The translations under genes were made by a program, and so were the position numbers. DNA of 9,391 bases from Gemmatimonadota bacterium (GTDB lineage Bacteria; Gemmatimonadota; Gemmatimonadetes; Gemmatimonadales; Gemmatimonadaceae), in contig PLMM01000395.1 in assembly GCA_003142495.1 (NCBI GenBank), forward strand, positions 1 to 9,391. The letters run 5' to 3'. The notes below the pieces were generated by a model that was given only the letters and a program-made list of their open reading frames with translations, did not search any database and was not told the origin of the DNA. Positions 5,989 through 9,391 of this stretch are shown one piece after another; within the stretch, counting starts at the first letter, position 1, and each line of letters opens with the position of its first letter.

Positions 5989-6507
5989 GTGCACGACGTC
6001 GACCGCCTCTTCCGTGCTTACAACGAGATGCTCGTGCGGTATCTGACGCGCAGGCTCGGCGACCGCGACTGGGCGGAAGAGGTCGCGCAGGAGACGTTCG
6101 TGCGCGCGCTCAGGCAGGAGACGATGACCAACGAGCGCGCGTGGTTGTTCACCGTTGCGAACAACCTCGTGCGCGACGAGGCGAGACGAGATTCACGCCG
6201 GCGCAGGCATCTGACGATGCTGTACGAGGAAGAGAAGGAGCGCGTGGTCGAGCCGGAAGAGACGACGATCGAGCGCGCGCAGGATGCGGCGATGGCGCGG
6301 GCCGCGGTGGACGGGCTCGCCGAGCGTGACAGGCTCGCGCTGTTGATGAAGGAGGAAGGGCTGGATTATTCGGAGATCGCGTCGGCGCTCGGGATGTCGG
6401 TTGGTTCGATAGGAACGACGTTGTCCCGGGCACGGCGGCGGCTCGTGGAGCAGTACGAGCGGCTGCAGCAGGAGCAGCAGAGGAGGGAAGGCAATGCAGC
6501 ATCTTGA
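5989..6507 (+). CDS. ECF-type RNA polymerase sigma factor
   Basis: A 172-residue sigma factor with only the two core domains. Region 2 spans residues 4-72 (LFRAYNEMLVRYLTRRLGD, EEVAQETFVRAL, then the promoter-melting AWLFTVANNLVRDEARR). Region 4 spans about 104-158 with a helix-turn-helix (LDYSEIASALGMSVGSIGTTLSRARRRL). The charged, glutamine-rich tail (156-167) is longer than usual. It directs RNA polymerase to a stress or envelope regulon and should be held inactive by the product of the next gene. The GTG start lies 4 bases after the VIT-vWA stop. The best ribosome site (AAGGAG, 5970-5975) is 13 bases upstream, farther than optimal, so translation probably depends on ribosomes finishing the upstream gene. 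The stop lies inside the anti-sigma gene, a 14-base overlap typical of sigma/anti-sigma pairs. Specific ECF subgroup not assigned. Confidence 0.93.
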   Translation: MHDVDRLFRAYNEMLVRYLTRRLGDRDWAEEVAQETFVRALRQETMTNERAWLFTVANNLVRDEARRDSRRRRHLTMLYEEEKERVVEPEETTIERAQDAAMARAAVDGLAERDRLALLMKEEGLDYSEIASALGMSVGSIGTTLSRARRRLVEQYERLQQEQQRREGNAAS

Positions 6508-7591
6508 TGAAGGGACGATTCACGCGTGGCTCGATGGTGAGCTGCCTCCGGCGGAGCGGGAGGCGGCCGAGGCGCACGTGGCCTCGTGCGATGAGTGCAA
6601 GGCGGCGGTAGCGGAGGCGCGGGGATTCATCGCGGCATCGTCGCGAATTCTGACCGCGCTCGATGCGGTGCCCGGCGGCGTGTTGCCGGCGTCGACGACA
6701 TCGGCGTTTGTAAAGGAACGTGCGCCGGCGAAGTTCACGATCTCGCGCGCGTGGATGGCGGCGGCCGCGGTGCTGGTGTTGAGCACGGCGACGGTGATCG
6801 CGGTGCGGCCGCGGGGTGAGACAGCGGCGCTGGCCGCACCGGCGTCGCCCGCCGAGGAGTCCGCGACAAATGCGGTGGCGCCAAAGGCGGATGAGATCGC
6901 GGAGATCTCGAAAAAGCTCGCGGACAAGAGCTCGCAGCACGCCGAGGCACGGCGCAAGGATGCGAATGTTCCGGCGCGCGACAGCTCGAGTGCGCCAATC
7001 TCGGTCGCGGACGCAGTTCGTGCGAGAGATGAAGAACCCTCAGCGCTTGCGGCTCCGAAGGCAGCAGCACCCGCGGCATCGGCAGCCGGCGCATCCGGAT
7101 CCGTCGCGCAGCGCGCGGCTCCGATGGTCGCGCAGGCGCCTGCACCCGCACCGCCGCACTTCGGCGACACGGCGACGTCGACGGCGACATCGAGGCCGAT
7201 GGCGCTCAACTCCGTTGTCGTGACGGGTGCGGGGACGATGACGGCGGTCGGGAAGCTGGACGCTGCGATGGCCTCGGACAGCGCCGCACCGACGCTCCTG
7301 TCGCGCAGCGCCGCGGCCATCGCCGGCGACACCGTCGTGACGACCGTGTATCTGGTAAATGGTGCGTCGGTGACGCTCATCGATCGCAGAGCGGGGCATT
7401 CCGAGCTCCGCCGCGAAGCGCAGGTCGCTCCTCGCGAGCAGCCCATGGCAAAGTCGCGCGATGTGTCGGCGCCGCGACTCAACAGCCTCACCTGGTCCGA
7501 CTCCACCGGTCGCACGCGCACACTGCGCGGCGCGGTCTCGCAGGCGGAGCTCGTGCGCATCAAGGCCGCGCTCTTCGGCGCTACGCCGTAG
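6494..7591 (+). CDS. Zinc-finger (zf-HC2) transmembrane anti-sigma factor with long extracytoplasmic tail
   Basis: A 365-residue membrane protein. Residues 1-45 are an anti-sigma zinc-binding domain (DEGTIHAWLDGELPPAE, then His28-x3-Cys32-x2-Cys35) expected to sequester the sigma factor encoded just upstream. One hydrophobic helix (about 85-104, AWMAAAAVLVLSTATVIAV) anchors it. The rest faces the periplasm: an Ala/Pro/Lys-rich linker (105-225), a motif ALNSVVVTGAGTMTA (237-251) that recalls one in the VIT-vWA protein, and a small C-terminal domain (about 278-365) with TVYLVNGASVTLIDRR and LTWSDSTGRTRTLRG. The ATG is preceded by GGAGGGAAGG and lies within the last codons of the sigma gene, giving coupled translation and stoichiometric production. 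Release of the sigma factor would follow sensing by the tail or regulated proteolysis, the usual mode for this class; the signal is not visible. Its 3' end overlaps the convergent gene by 11 bases. Confidence 0.9.
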   Translation: MQHLDEGTIHAWLDGELPPAEREAAEAHVASCDECKAAVAEARGFIAASSRILTALDAVPGGVLPASTTSAFVKERAPAKFTISRAWMAAAAVLVLSTATVIAVRPRGETAALAAPASPAEESATNAVAPKADEIAEISKKLADKSSQHAEARRKDANVPARDSSSAPISVADAVRARDEEPSALAAPKAAAPAASAAGASGSVAQRAAPMVAQAPAPAPPHFGDTATSTATSRPMALNSVVVTGAGTMTAVGKLDAAMASDSAAPTLLSRSAAAIAGDTVVTTVYLVNGASVTLIDRRAGHSELRREAQVAPREQPMAKSRDVSAPRLNSLTWSDSTGRTRTLRGAVSQAELVRIKAALFGATP

Positions 7592-7603
7592 CCGCCTCCG
7601 GCT
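7576..7603. terminator. Two adjacent short hairpins at the convergent gene junction
   Basis: CGGCG-CTA-CGCCG (7576-7588) and AGCCG-CCTC-CGGCT (7590-7603) are perfect 5-base-pair stems lying where two converging genes end and overlap. Neither has a U-run on either strand, so a classical intrinsic terminator is doubtful. The position suits mutual 3' end formation or stabilisation. Confidence 0.2.
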
Positions 7604-8609
7604 CCTCGTCGTTCTCGCTATCATCGTCGCGCAGCGCACGCAGCACCGTGTTGCCGGCCGCGAGCGCGCCGAGCAGAATGAACAAGTAAAACGTGTAGAA
7701 TCTCCACCACACGAGCGCCGCGCCAAAGACCGTCGCCGGAATCGCGTGTCCCAGCGCCGCCTTGAAGCCGACTTCCACCGCGCCGCCACCGCCCGGTAGC
7801 GGCGAGATCGCGCTCCCCCACATCAGCGCAACGGGCCACAGCACCAGCGGCGCGAGCGGCACGTGCGTCTCGCCCAGCGAGTAGACGATCGCCGGGAGAA
7901 TCGCGATGCGCAGGCAGATGTGGAGCACCGACGCGAGCAGCGCGAGCGCCGTCATGCCGAGTCGCATGTGGCGGATGCCGGCGATTGCAGTGCGCAGCGT
8001 CGCGAGCGCGCGCTGCACCTGCTTCCAGCGCGCGCCGTGCATCTTGAAGCGCCGCGCCCACTCGGGCGCCGGTCCGGTGGTGCCGTACCTCTTCGAGAGA
8101 AACCAGCCGATCGCGCCGGTGCCGAGCACGAAGAGCGCGTAGAGTCCCACCGCGCCAACGACGCCGATCAGCGTCGAGCCCGCGTTGCGAAAGATCAGGT
8201 ACAGTCCAAGCGCCACGAGCGCGAGCGAGATCATCTCGAGAAAGAGCTCGGCGTAGATCACGAGCAGGATCTGCGCGGGGTGCATCCCCGCCTCCGTCAT
8301 GATTAGATATCTCGCCGGCTCGGCGCCCGACTTGTTCGGCGTGATCGCCGCGCCGAAGTCGCCGCCGGCGCTCGCGCGCAACGCGAGCCGGTACGACATC
8401 GGAATTCGCATCGCGATCGCGCTCAACCACACCTTGGCGCCGCGCGCGAGCAGCTCGGAGAGCGCGATGCAGAGGAGCACCCCGTGCGCGGCGACTCCCA
8501 TGGAAACCGCCGCGTGCTGATTCGGCCACGACGAGAGCACGATGTAGAGCGACACGCCGATCGCCGCCACGAAGGAGGCGATCGCAAAGATCCATCGTTT
8601 GACGCTCAC
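7581..8609 (-). CDS. UPF0104 / LPG_synthase_TM family polytopic membrane protein
   Basis: A 342-residue inner-membrane protein with about seven or eight hydrophobic segments (near 6-27, 35-55, 113-140, 145-171, 215-246, 250-272, 292-320). Family signatures are GGDFGAAITPNKSGAEPAR (82-100), matching the G-x-x-x-P-x-x-x-G-x-x-x-R loop, and the late SPLPGGGGAVEVG (269-281). This family includes the flippase half of MprF and AglD/YbhN-type proteins; the soluble aminoacyl-transferase domain of MprF is absent. A role in moving or modifying a lipid-linked substrate is plausible but not shown. The C-terminus is a short acidic tail (DDDSENDEEPE). The GTG start is chosen because CGGAG lies six bases upstream and it directly precedes a basic residue and the first membrane helix. 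It follows the lipoprotein gene by 18 bases and is probably cotranscribed. Confidence 0.85.
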   Translation of the reverse strand: MSVKRWIFAIASFVAAIGVSLYIVLSSWPNQHAAVSMGVAAHGVLLCIALSELLARGAKVWLSAIAMRIPMSYRLALRASAGGDFGAAITPNKSGAEPARYLIMTEAGMHPAQILLVIYAELFLEMISLALVALGLYLIFRNAGSTLIGVVGAVGLYALFVLGTGAIGWFLSKRYGTTGPAPEWARRFKMHGARWKQVQRALATLRTAIAGIRHMRLGMTALALLASVLHICLRIAILPAIVYSLGETHVPLAPLVLWPVALMWGSAISPLPGGGGAVEVGFKAALGHAIPATVFGAALVWWRFYTFYLFILLGALAAGNTVLRALRDDDSENDEEPEAATA

Positions 8610-8627
8610 GGCTGCTCCGTCAAACGG

Positions 8628-9173
8628 CTACTCGCACTCCCAGCGAACGGTGATGGAGAGATCGGAGCCGTGCCGCTTCCCCGTGCCGATGCGCGAGAAG
8701 TGGCTCGCAGTGAGCGAGCCGACGCGCCCGACGGGATCGCTGATCATCGCGATGCCATTTCCGTCGCCATACGTCTGGCTGTGCACTACGAACTGGAGAT
8801 TCGAGATGCGCGAGCCGGAGTGTTTCCTGATCGCCCCGCTCTTCACCGGGATCGATCCTTCCGAGGGCTTCACGATCTCGAAGGAGACTTGTGCATCGCG
8901 GCCGAACGCCTCGACCTTCGTCGTTGGCGAGCTGTTGTCGCCACCGTACGAGCATGTCGCACGCCCATTGAGCGGGCCGTCGAATCGCTGCTTGCCGGTG
9001 ACGGTCATCGAGACCGTCGTTCCCGCTGCCGCGCGCGAGAGCGCCTTCGAGGATGCAGTCGCCGCCGAGTCGCTCAGCGTGTCGACTTTCGGAGCTGGCT
9101 TCTTGTCTTTCGCGCAACCGGCCGCAAGCAGTGCGACGAGCGAGAGCGCCACGTTCATCGTACGGGGTGTCAC
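8628..9173 (-). CDS. Putative lipoprotein of unknown function
   Basis: A 181-residue protein with a short signal and a textbook lipobox, LLAAGC, with Cys20 as the lipidated residue. A charged linker follows (AKDKKPAPK) and then a Ser/Thr/Ala-rich stretch to residue 50. The rest is rich in alternating hydrophobic and polar residues, suggesting a beta-sandwich (TTVSMTVTGKQRF at 52-64, AQVSFEIVKP at 94-103, ISNLQFVVHSQTYGD at 123-137, SDLSITVRWEC at 170-180). Cys74 and Cys179 could form a disulphide. I do not recognise the family. The GTG at 9173 is preceded by AAGGA and overlaps the upstream stop as GTGA. The in-frame ATG at 9158 (residue 6) is an alternative that keeps the lipobox. It lies between a beta-propeller-like gene and a membrane protein gene in one operon. 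Its job is unknown. Confidence 0.78.
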   Translation of the reverse strand: MTPRTMNVALSLVALLAAGCAKDKKPAPKVDTLSDSAATASSKALSRAAAGTTVSMTVTGKQRFDGPLNGRATCSYGGDNSSPTTKVEAFGRDAQVSFEIVKPSEGSIPVKSGAIRKHSGSRISNLQFVVHSQTYGDGNGIAMISDPVGRVGSLTASHFSRIGTGKRHGSDLSITVRWECE

Positions 9174-9391
9174 GGGGCTTCCTTGCGGGCAGGGATGGTG
9201 ATGATCTCGACGCGATCCTTGGTGAGCAGCGGTACCGCGATGTGCATGCGACGCGTGTCTATCCCGATGTCGGCGGGCGACGGAAGTCCCTTGATGGCCG
9301 AGCGCACGTTGCCATCGCGAATCGAGACGGTCGAGTCGGCCCAGCTCGTGACTATCAGGCGCCGGTCCGCGAGAATCTCGACGCCGTCGTA
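9170..9391 (-). CDS. Beta-propeller-like protein (SMP-30/NHL type), C-terminal fragment
   Basis: This frame stays open from the window edge to a TGA whose bases overlap the next GTG start (GTGA). The 73 visible residues read as the last blades of a beta-propeller: EILADRRLIVTSWADSTVSI, then GLPSPADIGIDTRRMHIAVP and TKDRVEIITIP. The G-L-x-x-P-A-D-I-x-x-D-x-x-R pattern followed by a hydrophobic strand is typical of SMP-30/gluconolactonase-like or NHL-repeat proteins. The N-terminus, any signal peptide and any catalytic residues lie beyond the window, so no reaction can be assigned. The overlap ties it to the downstream lipoprotein gene in one operon. Confidence 0.65.
   Translation of the reverse strand, partial: YDGVEILADRRLIVTSWADSTVSIRDGNVRSAIKGLPSPADIGIDTRRMHIAVPLLTKDRVEIITIPARKEAP

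Noticed and set aside
6149..6940. 263-codon minus-strand ORF across the sigma/anti-sigma junction
   Set aside because: Arg/Pro-rich antisense shadow of two well-supported genes.
6520..7563. 347-codon minus-strand ORF opposite the anti-sigma gene
   Set aside because: It is Ala/Ser-rich with no motif; the plus frame has the zinc-binding motif, membrane helix and a start coupled to the sigma gene.
8599..9201. 200-codon plus-strand ORF opposite the lipoprotein gene
   Set aside because: The minus strand has a lipobox, a ribosome site and coupled neighbours; the plus frame shows no domain.

Overview
This 9.4-kb window is GC-rich bacterial chromosome with tightly packed genes, frequent GTG starts and several 4-base stop/start overlaps. 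The gene content (HD-GYP protein behind a HEAT-repeat gene, VIT-vWA protein followed by an ECF sigma factor and zinc-finger anti-sigma factor, DUF4440 proteins, ArsR regulator, LPG-synthase-like membrane protein) and protein style suggest a soil-type Gemmatimonadota relative. That assignment is inference; no rRNA or other phylogenetic marker is present. There are no tRNAs, CRISPR arrays, insertion sequences or phage genes.

Layout. (1) 1-1996, plus strand: the 3' part of a HEAT-repeat gene, then an HD-GYP-like protein with a long acidic/Gly/Arg-Gly linker and a degenerate metal site. (2) 2097-3043, plus strand: two exported DUF4440/SnoaL-like proteins, tandem paralogues overlapping by 4 bases, in a visibly less GC-rich patch with its own candidate promoter. 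(3) 3050-3561, minus strand: a cysteine-free ArsR/SdpR-type repressor coupled to a 40-codon ORF that looks like the stub of a VOC/glyoxalase-like gene. Its start region carries two copies of an AACCA-N2-TGGTT operator that overlap candidate promoters in both directions. (4) 3678-7591, plus strand: a three-gene operon of an exported VIT-vWA protein, an ECF sigma factor and a membrane-anchored anti-sigma factor. (5) 7581-9391, minus strand: the 3' end of a beta-propeller-like gene, a lipoprotein, and a polytopic UPF0104/LPG_synthase_TM protein. This operon converges on operon 4 with an 11-base overlap.

The most coherent candidate system is block 4. The exported VIT-vWA protein and the extracytoplasmic tail of the anti-sigma factor share a short motif (ALNS-[IV]-x-V-x-G-x-G-x-x-TA), which raises the possibility that the two compete for a partner or are read by the same one. 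The ArsR operators sit between block 3 and block 4, so the repressor may control both. All functional links are inferred from gene order and sequence; nothing was searched against a database.
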